A stretch of DNA of 64,000 nt from Porticoccus sp041395745 (GCA_041395745.1 JAWKZV010000002.1:620001-684000); one strand, 5' to 3'; shown: positions 35,468-44,219, numbered from the stretch's first letter. The notes: generated by a model not told the origin, from the letters alone. A program made the numbers and translations.

Positions 35468-36652
35468 GTGAAAGCTTGGGATGTGATTGTCATTGGTGCC
35501 GGAGCGGCGGGCCTGATGTGCGCCGCGGTGGCCGGTCGGCGCGGCCGTAAGGTGCTGGTGCTGGAGCGGGCCAACAAGCCGGGCAAGAAGATCCTGATGT
35601 CCGGCGGCGGGCGTTGCAACTTCACCAACCTGTACGTGGAGCCGGGCAATTTCCTGTCGGAAAATCCCCATTTCTGTAAATCGGCCCTGAGCCGTTTCAG
35701 CCAGTGGGACTTTATCGAGCTGGTCAACAAACACGATATTCCCTACCACGAGAAAACCCTGGGCCAGTTGTTCTGTGATCGCCGTTCGCAGGATATTCTC
35801 GATATGTTGCTGAGCGAGGCGGAACGTGCAGGGGTAACCCTGCAGACCGGCTGTGATATCAAAGCGGTGCAGGCCGAAGAAGGATTTGTGCTGACGACCA
35901 GCCGGGGAGAATACCGCGCCAGTTCACTGGTGGTCGCCAGTGGTGGCCTGTCGGTGCCGACCCTCGGGGGTTCCGATATCGGCTATCGGCTGGCCCGGCA
36001 GTTCGGCCACAGTATTGTGCCGCTGCGCCCGGCGCTGGTGCCGTTCACCTTCAGTGATGGCTTCAAACTGCTGTCGGAAAAACTCACCGGAACCTCGGTG
36101 CCGGCGCGGGTGACTGCCGGCGGCGTGACCTTTGTGGAAAATATCCTTTTTACCCACCGGGGGCTGAGCGGCCCGGCGGTGTTGCAGGCGTCCAGCTACT
36201 GGCGCGAGGGTCAGGCGGTGGATGTGGATCTGCTGCCGGGTCTGGATGCGCAGCAGTGGTTGCATGAGATGAAACTCCAGCAGCCCAAAGTGCGGTTGCG
36301 CACGGTTCTGACCGGCAACCTGCCGCGCAAGCTGGTGCAGGAGCTGGAAGTATTGTGGTGGCAGGAGCGGGCGGAAACGCCGCTGGCGGAGTGGCCGGAC
36401 AAGCAGTTGCAGGCGGTGGCGGAGCAACTGCACCGCTGGCAGCTGAAGCCCGCTGGCACCGAGGGCTACCGCACTGCGGAAGTGACCCTGGGTGGCGTTG
36501 ATACCCGGGAGGTGTCCTCCAAGACCATGGAGAGCCGCCACCAGCCGGGTTTGTATTTTGTCGGCGAGGTGCTGGACGTCACCGGCCACTTGGGGGGCTT
36601 CAACTTCCAGTGGGCCTGGTCATCGGGTGTGGCCGCCGGGCAGAGCGTTTAA
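35468..36652 (+). CDS. FAD-dependent oxidoreductase, YhiN/HI0933 family
   Basis: A 394-residue flavoprotein with an N-terminal dinucleotide-binding motif (VIVIGAGAAGLMCA), the family block KPGKKILMSGGGRCNFTN, and the C-terminal FAD segment GLYFVGEVLDVTGHLGGFN. The reaction is not established for this family. The start is GTG 35468, and conserved sequence begins a few residues later. Divergent from ppnP by about 100 bp. Confidence 0.9.
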   Translation: MKAWDVIVIGAGAAGLMCAAVAGRRGRKVLVLERANKPGKKILMSGGGRCNFTNLYVEPGNFLSENPHFCKSALSRFSQWDFIELVNKHDIPYHEKTLGQLFCDRRSQDILDMLLSEAERAGVTLQTGCDIKAVQAEEGFVLTTSRGEYRASSLVVASGGLSVPTLGGSDIGYRLARQFGHSIVPLRPALVPFTFSDGFKLLSEKLTGTSVPARVTAGGVTFVENILFTHRGLSGPAVLQASSYWREGQAVDVDLLPGLDAQQWLHEMKLQQPKVRLRTVLTGNLPRKLVQELEVLWWQERAETPLAEWPDKQLQAVAEQLHRWQLKPAGTEGYRTAEVTLGGVDTREVSSKTMESRHQPGLYFVGEVLDVTGHLGGFNFQWAWSSGVAAGQSV

Positions 36653-36681
36653 GTGAGAGAACTATTTTCGGTAAGAGAACC

Positions 36682-36966
36682 ATGTTGAAAGAAGAATTGC
36701 TGCGGGAAACCGCGAAGATTGAATGGCGGGAACTGGAACGGTTTTTTGCCAATGGCACCACCATTTTCGTGGCGCCGGAGCTGGATCTGATCGATGTGGC
36801 CTGGGAAATCTGCCAGGACAATAAAGAGAAAATACAGGCCTGGATGGCCGCCGGGCAGGTAGGGCAAGTCAGCGATGAACAGGCGGTCGCCTGGTTGGAA
36901 ACTGATGCGCTGGTGTGGTCGGTGGTAGTGAAGCCCTGGGTGCTGGTGCAGCCGGTTGGCAACTAG
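36682..36966 (+). CDS. DUF2288 family protein
   Basis: A 94-residue protein matching the DUF2288 pattern: LLRETAKIEWRELERFFANG, then VAPELDLIDVAWEICQDN and the tail LWVVVVKPWVLVQ-type ending (ALVWSVVVKPWVLVQP). Function unknown. The ATG at 36682 lies 30 nt after the flavoprotein stop, so co-transcription is likely. The longer open frame overlaps the flavoprotein gene and is not supported. Confidence 0.83.
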   Translation: MLKEELLRETAKIEWRELERFFANGTTIFVAPELDLIDVAWEICQDNKEKIQAWMAAGQVGQVSDEQAVAWLETDALVWSVVVKPWVLVQPVGN

Positions 36967-37021
36967 GGGAAGTTGACGGTCCCCGTAGTGCAAGCCTTAC
37001 ATCCGTCCAACCTTTCTGAAT

Positions 37022-37543
37022 TTAGACCCGTCGAGCTTTCTCTACTGGATATTGGGTGCCGGTGGACAAGGCATAAATAATGGCCCTGTAAATGATGCGT
37101 GCGTCATCGAGTGCTCGGTGAGCACGGTACTCTTTGGTCTTGCGCAGCTTGCCGAGATAGGCGTCAAATACCCCCGCCTGGCCGTCGCTCAACAGGGTAG
37201 AGATATCTTCGACAGCAAATGTCTGTTTGATCCCGGCGTTCTCAAATAGCCGCTTTAACCAGAAATCGTCCCAGTCCCCGTGGTCTGAGAAAACAGTCGA
37301 GGCTCCCAACAATCTGTTGAGACTCCCGGCTACCACTGGTGACGACGTTCCCGTTTTGTCGAGTTCCTCGCGGGAGATGCCGTGTAATTCTTCCGCTTTG
37401 AGGCTCCAGTGTGTCCAGGGTTCCGCAGGCGAAATCAGCGACTGATATTCCTGCCGACCGTTAAAGACACCAACCTCAATTGGATAGCTGGCGGGGCTTA
37501 ATCCGCTCGCTTCAATGTCTACCACCCATATTTCTTTCTGCAT
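37022..37543 (-). CDS. DEDDh-type 3'-5' exonuclease
   Basis: An RNase-H-fold exonuclease of about 173 residues. The first motif is VVDIEASG (Asp9, Glu11), the second FSDHGDWDDFW, and the third HRALDDA with His and Asp, which gives the full DEDDh set. Proteins of this size act on RNA or DNA ends. The substrate is not clear. I prefer ATG 37543 (MQKEIWVVD), seven bases after AAGAGG. ATG 37549 is right next to that site. Confidence 0.83.
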   Translation of the reverse strand: MQKEIWVVDIEASGLSPASYPIEVGVFNGRQEYQSLISPAEPWTHWSLKAEELHGISREELDKTGTSSPVVAGSLNRLLGASTVFSDHGDWDDFWLKRLFENAGIKQTFAVEDISTLLSDGQAGVFDAYLGKLRKTKEYRAHRALDDARIIYRAIIYALSTGTQYPVEKARRV

Positions 37544-37617
37544 GTTCATGCCTCTTGTGTGGATGGGGTACACCTTTTCTGTAAAAGTCGCTACTTCTGG
37601 AAAAGTCACTACTGTAC

Positions 37618-38082
37618 CTAAAGGTTCAAGTCGCTCAGACCGGGGTGATCGTCCGGGCGTCGGCCAAGGGGCCAGTGAAATTTACGGTCATTGATATCGA
37701 TGGGGTGTTCGTTAATGCTGGCGATGCGGCGACGCATCAGGCCATCTGCATCGAACTCCCAGTTTTCATTGCCATAGGCCCTGAACCACTGTCCTGAATC
37801 GTCGTGGAATTCATAGGCGAAACGCACGGCTATCCGGTTGCCGCTGAATGCCCAAAGCTCTTTGATAAGGCGATAATCCAGCTCGCGCATCCATTTGCGG
37901 GTTAGCAGTTGCACAATCTCCTGGTGGCCGCTGACAAATTCCGCACGGTTTCGCCAGGGGCAGCCAGGCGTATAGGCCAGGGATACCTTTTCGGGGTTGC
38001 GGCTGTTCCAGGCATCTTCTGCAAGGCGGATTTTTTCTCTCGCTGTTTCCTCGGTGAATGGCGGTAAAGGTGGGCGGGCCAT
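37618..38082 (-). CDS. NTF2-like protein, DUF1348 family
   Basis: A 154-residue SnoaL/NTF2-fold protein of the DUF1348 group, recognised by PPFTEETAREKIRLAEDAWNSR (in two parts), YTPGCPWRNRAEF, FAYEFHDDSGQWFRAYGNENWEF and NDRKFHWPLGRRP. The function is unknown. Transcribed together with, or just after, the AhpD-like gene 55 nt upstream, although a terminator lies between them. Confidence 0.87.
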   Translation of the reverse strand: MARPPLPPFTEETAREKIRLAEDAWNSRNPEKVSLAYTPGCPWRNRAEFVSGHQEIVQLLTRKWMRELDYRLIKELWAFSGNRIAVRFAYEFHDDSGQWFRAYGNENWEFDADGLMRRRIASINEHPIDINDRKFHWPLGRRPDDHPGLSDLNL

Positions 38083-38097
38083 TGGTAATCCTCTTCA

Positions 38098-38130
38098 ATA
38101 AAAAGTACCGGGTGGCGAATACGCCACCCG
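38098..38130 (-). terminator. Terminator after the AhpD-like gene
   Basis: CGGGTGGCG, loop AATA, CGCCACCCG, followed on the minus strand by GTACTTTTTATT. A 9-bp stem with a T run. Confidence 0.75.
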
Positions 38131-38137
38131 AGCACCA

Positions 38138-38686
38138 TTAGGCGACTAATTGTTCAGCGACGGGAAAGTCAATTTCAGTCTCCAGGACTTCATTGATGTA
38201 GTTGCTGAACGTATTCAGAACAACGTGCCCGACAATTTCTACAATTTCAGCATCGTTGTAACCGGCGGCACGAACGGCCTGAAACTCCGAATCCGAAACC
38301 TTACCGCGGTTTTGGGCAACGTTGACGGCAAACCTGACGGCGGCTGCGGCCTTGGCATCTCCAGATGTGCCAAGCCGGTTGGCATTGATTTCACTGACAC
38401 TCAGCTTGGCCAGGTTTGTGCCGAGGTAGCTGTGCGCGGCTAGGCAATAGTCGCAGCCGTTGAGTTCTGCCACGGCGAGGGCGATGCGTTCCCGTGTCTG
38501 GGCGCTCAGTGCGCCCTTGCTCAGTGCCCCGTTCAGGCCCAGATAGCCTTCGAGCGCCTGAGGGCTGGTGGCGAGGATGCGGAACAGGTTGGGTACGCTG
38601 CCCAGTAGATTATTGACAGCTTGTAGTGAATTTCTAGAAGCCTCCGGGGCTGAGTCAATTGAGATGGGGGTCGGTATGCGAGACAT
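38138..38686 (-). CDS. Carboxymuconolactone decarboxylase family (AhpD-like) protein
   Basis: A 182-residue protein of the AhpD/CMD class with the redox motif CDYCLAAHSYLG, a CxxC near residue 78. The following GLxxEEI-like helix reads KLSVSEINANRLG. Such proteins act in peroxide defence or as uncharacterised oxidases. I start at ATG 38686 because AGGAG lies seven bases upstream. Twelve more codons are open. It is divergent from the LysR gene at 38815, which is probably its regulator. Confidence 0.87.
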   Translation of the reverse strand: MSRIPTPISIDSAPEASRNSLQAVNNLLGSVPNLFRILATSPQALEGYLGLNGALSKGALSAQTRERIALAVAELNGCDYCLAAHSYLGTNLAKLSVSEINANRLGTSGDAKAAAAVRFAVNVAQNRGKVSDSEFQAVRAAGYNDAEIVEIVGHVVLNTFSNYINEVLETEIDFPVAEQLVA

Positions 38687-38745
38687 GATGAGCTCCTGTG
38701 TGATCAAAGTTGGAAAGCTCATACTACAATTAATAAAATGATAGA

Positions 38746-38782
38746 TAATTGGTGTAAATATTAATTATTTGTTGCGTATAAT
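38746..38782. promoter_or_regulatory. AT-rich divergent control region for AhpD-like and LysR genes
   Basis: TAATT-N12-AATTA (38746-38767) is an inverted repeat of LysR-operator type. TATAAT at 38777-38782 is a good -10 for the LysR gene, without a clear -35 at 17 bases. The placement between divergent genes fits autoregulation plus activation. Confidence 0.4.
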
Positions 38783-38814
38783 GAAATTATTGGTGCGGCA
38801 GTGGAGGCTTGGTC

Positions 38815-39717
38815 GTGGACAAATTTGAGGCAATGCGGGTTTTTGTGGAAGTGGCGGATACCAGCAGTTTCAGTGGCGCCAGCCGAAAACTTGGCCTTTC
38901 CGCACCCGCAGTGACGCGTTCCGTTGCCCAGCTTGAGAGTGCACTCGGGGTGCGCCTGCTAAACAGGACCACTCGCCATGTTCGGCTGACGGATGCGGGT
39001 GTTCGTTTTTTTGATGATGCCAAGCGTATTCTTGAAGAGGTGGAGCAGGCGGAAGCGATGGTGACGGGCAGTTATGCGCAGCCCAAGGGTGTGCTATCTG
39101 TTACCGCCCCTGTCCTGTTTGGGCAGATGCACATTGCGCCCATTCTGACGGAATATCTGCAAACTAACCCGGCTGTAACGGTGAGAGCGCTCTTTTTTGA
39201 CCGCATAAGTAATTTGCTCGAGGAGGGGCTGGATGTGGCCATTCGGCTAGGTCCTCTCAAAGATTCGAGTTTGTATGCCATCTGTGTAGGGCATGTTCAG
39301 CGGGTTGTGTGCGCTGCTCCCGACTATTTAAAAGAACACGGCGCTCCCGAACACCCATCCGAACTCAGCGATCACTCGATAATCCTTGCCACCACGGTCG
39401 AACCCTCGACGACCTGGCGATTTGAAACCCCAGCGGGCAAAGAGAACGTAAGGGTTACCCCGAGGCTGTTCTGTAGCCAGAATGGTACGGCAATCAGTGC
39501 GGTTAAACAGGGCTTTGGCGTCACCCGCCTGATGTCATATCAAGTGGGCGAAGAACTTCGAGATGGATCCTTGAAGCGGATTTTACGTGACTTTGAAATG
39601 GAGCCCTTGCCAGTGAATATCGTCTATTTCGGCGGTCGGCAGGCCAGTGCCAAGGTTAGATCGTTTATTGATTTGGCAGTCGACCGCTTGAGAGGTAACC
39701 CCTATCTCGATCACTAG
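38815..39717 (+). CDS. LysR-family transcriptional regulator
   Basis: A 300-residue LysR regulator. The N-terminal winged HTH reads FVEVADTSSFSGASRKLGLSAPAVTRSVAQLE (in parts), followed by RLLNRTTRHVRLTDAG. The rest is the effector-binding domain. I start at GTG 38815 (VDKFEAMRVF), nine bases after GGAGG. A TTG two codons up is also open. It probably controls the divergent AhpD-like gene. The effector is unknown. Confidence 0.9.
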   Translation: MDKFEAMRVFVEVADTSSFSGASRKLGLSAPAVTRSVAQLESALGVRLLNRTTRHVRLTDAGVRFFDDAKRILEEVEQAEAMVTGSYAQPKGVLSVTAPVLFGQMHIAPILTEYLQTNPAVTVRALFFDRISNLLEEGLDVAIRLGPLKDSSLYAICVGHVQRVVCAAPDYLKEHGAPEHPSELSDHSIILATTVEPSTTWRFETPAGKENVRVTPRLFCSQNGTAISAVKQGFGVTRLMSYQVGEELRDGSLKRILRDFEMEPLPVNIVYFGGRQASAKVRSFIDLAVDRLRGNPYLDH

Positions 39718-39744
39718 TATCTGCGAATGGCCGGAGAGAGAACC

Positions 39745-40284
39745 TCAGCAATACCAGTTTTCCGGGCTAATGCTCAAAGTGGTGATGTCGTTGCCAAACC
39801 AGACAGTGCCATCCTGAATCGTCGCCTGCAAGATCATGGTGCGCCTGGCCATACCGGCCAGCGCCGCGGTGTCTTCCGGGGACAGGTAAATGACGGTCAG
39901 GTTGTCGAACCGGGATATATCATTCTGGATGTTCTGCCACCACACCGGTGCAGTGCGGGCGCCGTAGGCGTAGACGATTACCCTGTCTGCCCGGTTGCTG
40001 GCCTTGCGAATGCGGCGCTCGTCGGGCAGGCCCACCTCGATCCACAACTCGATATCCCCCTGCAGGTTTTTCTGCCACAGGTCCGGTTCGTCGTCGGTGG
40101 ATAGCCCTTTGGTGAACTGCAGCTGTTCATCGGCATTGAGGGCGAAGGCCAGCAGCCGCACCATCATCCGCTCATCGGTTTCCGAGGGGTGGCGGGCCAG
40201 GGTGAGGCTATGGCTCAGATAGTGGTCCCGGTCCATGTCGGCCACATTCAATTCGGCTTTGAAGACGGTGGCCTTGAGCGCCAT
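39745..40284 (-). CDS. yaeQ: YaeQ family protein
   Basis: A 179-residue protein of the YaeQ family (PD-(D/E)XK-like fold, function unresolved). Clear family blocks are MALKATVFKAELNVADMDR, LTLARHPSETDERMMVRLLAF (in two parts), GLSTDDEPDLWQKNL and WIEVGLPDERRIRKAS. It lies downstream of the small unknown gene at 40362, separated by a stem-loop. Confidence 0.93.
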   Translation of the reverse strand: MALKATVFKAELNVADMDRDHYLSHSLTLARHPSETDERMMVRLLAFALNADEQLQFTKGLSTDDEPDLWQKNLQGDIELWIEVGLPDERRIRKASNRADRVIVYAYGARTAPVWWQNIQNDISRFDNLTVIYLSPEDTAALAGMARRTMILQATIQDGTVWFGNDITTLSISPENWYC

Positions 40285-40318
40285 GGGGAACCTGTGGAAA
40301 GCAAAAGCGGGGAAATGT

Positions 40319-40337
40319 GGGGCGGTGACTCCGCCCC
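40319..40337 (-). terminator. Stem-loop between two minus-strand genes
   Basis: GGGGCGG, loop TGACT, CCGCCCC: a 7-bp GC stem just after the gene at 40362-40760. The T run is short (ACATTT), so termination may be partial. Confidence 0.5.
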
Positions 40338-40361
40338 GATTTTATGGGGTCGTCGGTTGGA

Positions 40362-40760
40362 TCAGGTGATGATGCCGGAGCCGCCCATGCCGCCAAGTCC
40401 GCCCATACCGCCGAGTCCACCGTCCTTGCCGGGGACAACGATCTTGGACGCCTGCTCGCGGCGCATTTCTTCCAGTTCGCGGGCGGTGCGCTCAACGGCG
40501 GCTTCCGCCTCGGCGCCAAATTTTTCCGCGGCCTCACCGATGCTGTGGGCTTCGATCAGGAAGTTGATCGGCAGGGCGCCCATGGGGGTCATCACCTGGG
40601 TGGAACCCATGTAGGCCACTTCGCGGCTGGTGTCGCGCTCACCCTCGGGGGTTACCGGGGTCAGGCGGCGGATGCTGCCGATTTTCTGGTCGGTGAAGAT
40701 TTCCTCCAGGTACAGTTCGGCGGGGTTCATGCTGGCGTCGAATTGCTTGTCTCTGCTCAT
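40362..40760 (-). CDS. Conserved cytoplasmic protein with Gly/Met-rich tail, unknown function
   Basis: A 132-residue soluble protein. It opens MSRDKQFDASMNPAELYLEE, then FTDQKIGSIRRLTPVT and GSTQVMTPMGALPINFLIEA. A helical stretch of Ala/Glu (about 75-105) is followed by a repetitive tail GGLGGMGGLGGMGGSG. I recall similar proteins in pseudomonads, with no assigned function. The tail looks like a flexible or chaperone-type extension. Confidence 0.7.
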   Translation of the reverse strand: MSRDKQFDASMNPAELYLEEIFTDQKIGSIRRLTPVTPEGERDTSREVAYMGSTQVMTPMGALPINFLIEAHSIGEAAEKFGAEAEAAVERTARELEEMRREQASKIVVPGKDGGLGGMGGLGGMGGSGIIT

Positions 40761-40829
40761 GTCGTCTTTCTGTCACTCAGATTCGTTGCTCATAAAGGTG
40801 GCACACCCTAACAGATTTTGACCACGCCG

Positions 40830-41723
40830 TCAGGGCGCGGTGATCTGGGACTTGAGGGTTTCCACCAGGGCATTGGCTGCAGAGGACAGCGGATAGCGGC
40901 GGCGGGTGAGGATGCCGACCCGGCGGGTGACCACCGGTTCTGTGAGCGGTCGGCTCTCGGCTCCCAGCGCCTCCATCTGCTGAATGGCCAGGGAGGGGAC
41001 CACACTGATACCGAGCCCGTTGGCGACCATGGAACCGATGGACGCCAGCTGGTGGGCTTCGAATTCCACGGTGAGCTTGATGCCGCAACTGGCGGTGGTG
41101 TCGTCGATCATCTGGCGCATCGCCGAGGGACGCTGCAGGGTTACGAAGGGGTAATCCTGGAGCTGGGCCCAGCGAATCTCTTTCTGCTTTAGCAGTGGAT
41201 GATTGGGTGGTGTGACCACGAAGAAGCTGTCCTCGAACAGCGGCTCGAAGTGCAGGTCATCGGATTCCTCCAGGTCGAAGGTGACGCCCACCTCCACACG
41301 CCCCTTGCGCACCATCTCGATCACCTCTTCGGCCACCACGTCCTGGACGGTGATGTTGATGTCCGGGAACTGGTCGCGGTAGTGGTGCAGCGCCTTCGGC
41401 AGCTTGCTGATGGAAAAGGATGCCATAGTGGCGATGCCCAGTTTGCCGCGGCGCATGGCGAACAGGTTGTGCAGGTCGGTGAGGGCGTTGTCCCAGTCTG
41501 CCAGCAGGCGCTGTGCCACCGGCAGAAAGGCCTCTCCCTCAGGGGTCAGCGACAGGGTGCGGGTGGTGCGCGCCAGCAGTTTGCCCCCGACAACTTCCTC
41601 CATGTTCTTCAGGGCAATGCTGAGTGCCGGTTGCGACAAGTGCAGCCGTTCACCGGCTTCCGCGAAGTTGCGGGTCTGGGCCACGGTGACGAAGGCCTTC
41701 AGCTGTTTGATGGTTATGTCCAT
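40830..41723 (-). CDS. LysR-family regulator, divergent from scoAB
   Basis: A 297-residue LysR regulator (HTH: VAQTRNFAEAGERLHLSQPALSIALKNME, in parts) with a full effector domain ending RRRYPLSSAANALVETLKSQI. Its position back to back with scoA, with inverted repeats in the 156-bp gap, suggests it controls acetoacetate/3-hydroxybutyrate use. The effector is unknown. Confidence 0.9.
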   Translation of the reverse strand: MDITIKQLKAFVTVAQTRNFAEAGERLHLSQPALSIALKNMEEVVGGKLLARTTRTLSLTPEGEAFLPVAQRLLADWDNALTDLHNLFAMRRGKLGIATMASFSISKLPKALHHYRDQFPDINITVQDVVAEEVIEMVRKGRVEVGVTFDLEESDDLHFEPLFEDSFFVVTPPNHPLLKQKEIRWAQLQDYPFVTLQRPSAMRQMIDDTTASCGIKLTVEFEAHQLASIGSMVANGLGISVVPSLAIQQMEALGAESRPLTEPVVTRRVGILTRRRYPLSSAANALVETLKSQITAP

Positions 41724-41735
41724 GAATTTCTTTCA

Positions 41736-41767
41736 CTTATTTATAAGCGGGGCTAATCAGTTGATTA
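41736..41767. promoter_or_regulatory. Inverted repeats in the LysR-scoA gap
   Basis: CTTATTTATAAG (41736-41747) and TAATCAGTTGATTA (41754-41767) are two perfect palindromes just upstream of the LysR gene. They are likely operators for it. The spacing of about one and a half helical turns between centres fits tetramer binding. Confidence 0.5.
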
Positions 41768-41879
41768 AAATTTTACGCTTGATAAATATATTGCGCTATA
41801 GGATGCTTTACGCCGTTTTGCAAGCCTGAAGTATTGGCTGCCGGGGTAAGTAATAAGAAACGACTGAGGAGTTAAGTTC

Positions 41880-42581
41880 ATGGCGGGTTTCGATAAGGTG
41901 GTAAGCACCTACGAAGAAGCGATGGCAGGTCTCGAAGATGGCATGACCGTCATTGCTGGCGGATTTGGTATCTGTGGTATCCCTGAAAATCTGATCAAGC
42001 AGATCAAGAAAATGGGCACCAAGGACCTCACCATTGTTTCCAATAACTGTGGTATCGATGGCTTTGGTCTCGGCATTCTGCTGGAAGATCGCCAAATCAA
42101 GAAAATGGTCTCTTCCTATGTGGGTGAGAACAAATTGTTTGAAGAGCAGTTGCTTTCCGGTCAGCTGGAAGTGGAACTGACTCCCCAGGGCACCCTGGCG
42201 GAAAAAATGCGTGCCGCTGGTGCTGGCATTCCGGCTTTCTACACTGCGACTGGCTACGGCACCGACGTTGGTAAAGGCAAAGATGTGCGCGAATTCAATG
42301 GCCGCAAGTACATTCTGGAAGAGTCCATTCAGGGTGACTTCTCGATTGTAAAAGCCTGGAAAGCGGACCGTTATGGCAACGCTATCTACCGCAACACTGC
42401 GATGAACTTCAATCCGATGGCAGCTACTGCCGGCAAGATCTGCGTGATGGAAGTTGAAGAGATTGTCGAGCCCGGCGAACTGGATCCGATGCAGATTCAC
42501 ACTCCTGGAATTTATGTGGATCGCCTGATTCAGGGTACGTTTGAAAAACGTATTGAAATCCGCACCGTTCGCCAAGGCTAA
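41880..42581 (+). CDS. scoA: Succinyl-CoA:3-ketoacid CoA-transferase, subunit A
   Basis: Alpha subunit of the enzyme that activates acetoacetate using succinyl-CoA. The 233-residue protein shows the family blocks GMTVIAGGFGICGIPENLI, TIVSNNCGIDGFGLGILLE, GKDVREFNGRKYILEESI and WKADRYGNAIYRNTAMNFNP. GAGGAG precedes the ATG. It is followed 14 nt later by scoB and then by a terminator. Confidence 0.95.
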   Translation: MAGFDKVVSTYEEAMAGLEDGMTVIAGGFGICGIPENLIKQIKKMGTKDLTIVSNNCGIDGFGLGILLEDRQIKKMVSSYVGENKLFEEQLLSGQLEVELTPQGTLAEKMRAAGAGIPAFYTATGYGTDVGKGKDVREFNGRKYILEESIQGDFSIVKAWKADRYGNAIYRNTAMNFNPMAATAGKICVMEVEEIVEPGELDPMQIHTPGIYVDRLIQGTFEKRIEIRTVRQG

Positions 42582-42595
42582 GAGGAGAGACAATC

Positions 42596-43252
42596 ATGGC
42601 ACTTACTCGTGATCAAATGGCTATCCGTGTTGCCCGCGAGCTTCAGGATGGTTTCTACGTAAACCTCGGCATTGGCATCCCCACCCTGGTGGCGAACCAC
42701 GTGCCGGAAGGTATGGAAGTAATGCTGCAGTCCGAAAACGGTCTGCTGGGTATGGGTCCGTTTCCTACCGAAGATAAAGTCGACCCGGATATGATCAACG
42801 CGGGCAAGCAGACTGTTACTGCTGCCAAGGGCGCCTCTATCTTTTCATCGGCGGAATCCTTCGCCATGATCCGCGGCGGCCATGTTGACCTGACCGTACT
42901 GGGTGCTTTCGAAGTGGATGTGCAAGGCAACATCGCTTCCTGGATGATCCCCGGCAAGCTGGTTAAAGGCATGGGCGGTGCGATGGACCTGGTGGCCGGC
43001 GCTGATAACATCATCGTGCTGATGACCCACGCTGACAAATACGGCAACTCCAAGCTGCTGCCTGAGTGTTCACTGCCGCTGACCGGTGCAGGTTGTATCA
43101 AGCAGGTTCTGACCGATCTGGCCTGGATTGAAATCCGTGATGGCAAGTTCCACCTGATGGAACGCGCTCCCGGTGTTTCCGTCGAGGAGATTGTCTCCCT
43201 GACTGCCGGAGAAATGGTTGTTCCCGATCACGTGCCGGAAATGCAGTTCTGA
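42596..43252 (+). CDS. scoB: Succinyl-CoA:3-ketoacid CoA-transferase, subunit B
   Basis: Beta subunit carrying the catalytic glutamate, Glu47 in the SENGLLGMG motif, which forms the enzyme-CoA thioester. Other blocks are VNLGIGIPTLVANHVPEGME and RGGHVDLTVLGAFEVD. The 218-residue length is usual. With the 3-hydroxybutyrate dehydrogenase downstream it gives the route 3-hydroxybutyrate to acetoacetyl-CoA. No thiolase or PHB depolymerase is in this window. Confidence 0.95.
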   Translation: MALTRDQMAIRVARELQDGFYVNLGIGIPTLVANHVPEGMEVMLQSENGLLGMGPFPTEDKVDPDMINAGKQTVTAAKGASIFSSAESFAMIRGGHVDLTVLGAFEVDVQGNIASWMIPGKLVKGMGGAMDLVAGADNIIVLMTHADKYGNSKLLPECSLPLTGAGCIKQVLTDLAWIEIRDGKFHLMERAPGVSVEEIVSLTAGEMVVPDHVPEMQF

Positions 43253-43269
43253 TTGCCGACACCGATCTG

Positions 43270-43298
43270 AAAAAGGCTCCCGCACGGGAGCCTTTTTT
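43270..43298 (+). terminator. Terminator after scoB
   Basis: AAAAAGGCTCCCG, loop CA, CGGGAGCCTTTTTT: a strong stem with a T run of six. Confidence 0.92.
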
Positions 43299-43436
43299 GT
43301 TTGCGGTGTTCACAAACCCGCAGCTTTTTGTATAGTCGGTCGAATGACTTACACTGTTTGCTCCCATAGATTGCAATTCCGTTGACAGCCCGCATCTACC
43401 CTGCGGCCAACACCATCCAATGAACGAGGTGACTGT

Positions 43437-44219
43437 ATGTTGAAAGGAAAGACCGCGCTGGTGACCGGCTCCACCAGCGGCATTGGTTATGCCATGGCGG
43501 ACCGCCTGGCCAATGCCGGTGCCAATATTGTGTTGCACGGCCTGATGGACCCGGCCCAGGGGCAGTCCCTGGCGGAGGAATTCGGGGCCCGTTACGGTAT
43601 CCAGTGCCTGTTCAGTGATGCAGATATTTCCACTGCCGAGGGCAATGAGGCGCTGGTGAATTCCGCCCTGGAGAAGTTCGGCCAGGTGGATATTCTTATC
43701 AATAACGCCGGTATCCAGTACACCGCTTCCGTGGAAGATTTTCCGGTAGCGAAGTGGGACGCCATTATCGCCATCAACCTGAGTTCCGCTTTTCACACCA
43801 CCCGGCTGTTGGTGCCGGGCATGCAGGAGCGCGGTTGGGGTCGCATCATCAACATCGCTTCCGTACACGGGCTGGTGGCGTCGGTGCAGAAGGCTGCCTA
43901 TGTGGCTGCCAAGCACGGCATCGTCGGTCTCACCAAGGTGGTGGCGCTGGAAAATGCCGAGAAGGGCATCACCGTGAATGCCATCTGCCCCGGCTGGGTG
44001 GATACCGAACTGGTGGCGGCGCAATTCCGGGCTGTGGCGGAACGCGACGGTGTGGATTTTGAAGAGGGCAAGCGTCGCGCCATTATCGCCAAGCAGCCGC
44101 TGCCCAAGGCTACCCAGCCATCGGCGCTGGGGGACCTGGCGGTATTCCTGTGCTCCGACTCGGCGGCCACCATCACCGGCGCCAGCCTGCCGATGGATGG
44201 TGCCTGGACCGCGCAATAA
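43437..44219 (+). CDS. D-3-hydroxybutyrate dehydrogenase
   Basis: Short-chain dehydrogenase that interconverts 3-hydroxybutyrate and acetoacetate with NAD(H). It has the nucleotide motif TGSTSGIG (residues 10-17), NNAG, catalytic Ser (IINIASVHGLVAS) and YVAAK. The segment RRAIIAKQPLPKATQPSALGDLAVFLC (in parts) is typical of bacterial BDH. GAGGTG precedes the ATG. It has its own transcription unit after the scoB terminator, but serves the same pathway. Confidence 0.93.
   Translation: MLKGKTALVTGSTSGIGYAMADRLANAGANIVLHGLMDPAQGQSLAEEFGARYGIQCLFSDADISTAEGNEALVNSALEKFGQVDILINNAGIQYTASVEDFPVAKWDAIIAINLSSAFHTTRLLVPGMQERGWGRIINIASVHGLVASVQKAAYVAAKHGIVGLTKVVALENAEKGITVNAICPGWVDTELVAAQFRAVAERDGVDFEEGKRRAIIAKQPLPKATQPSALGDLAVFLCSDSAATITGASLPMDGAWTAQ

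Noticed and set aside
35368..35730. Long N-terminal extension of ppnP
   Set aside because: It overlaps the divergent flavoprotein gene, and PpnP proteins are about 94 residues.
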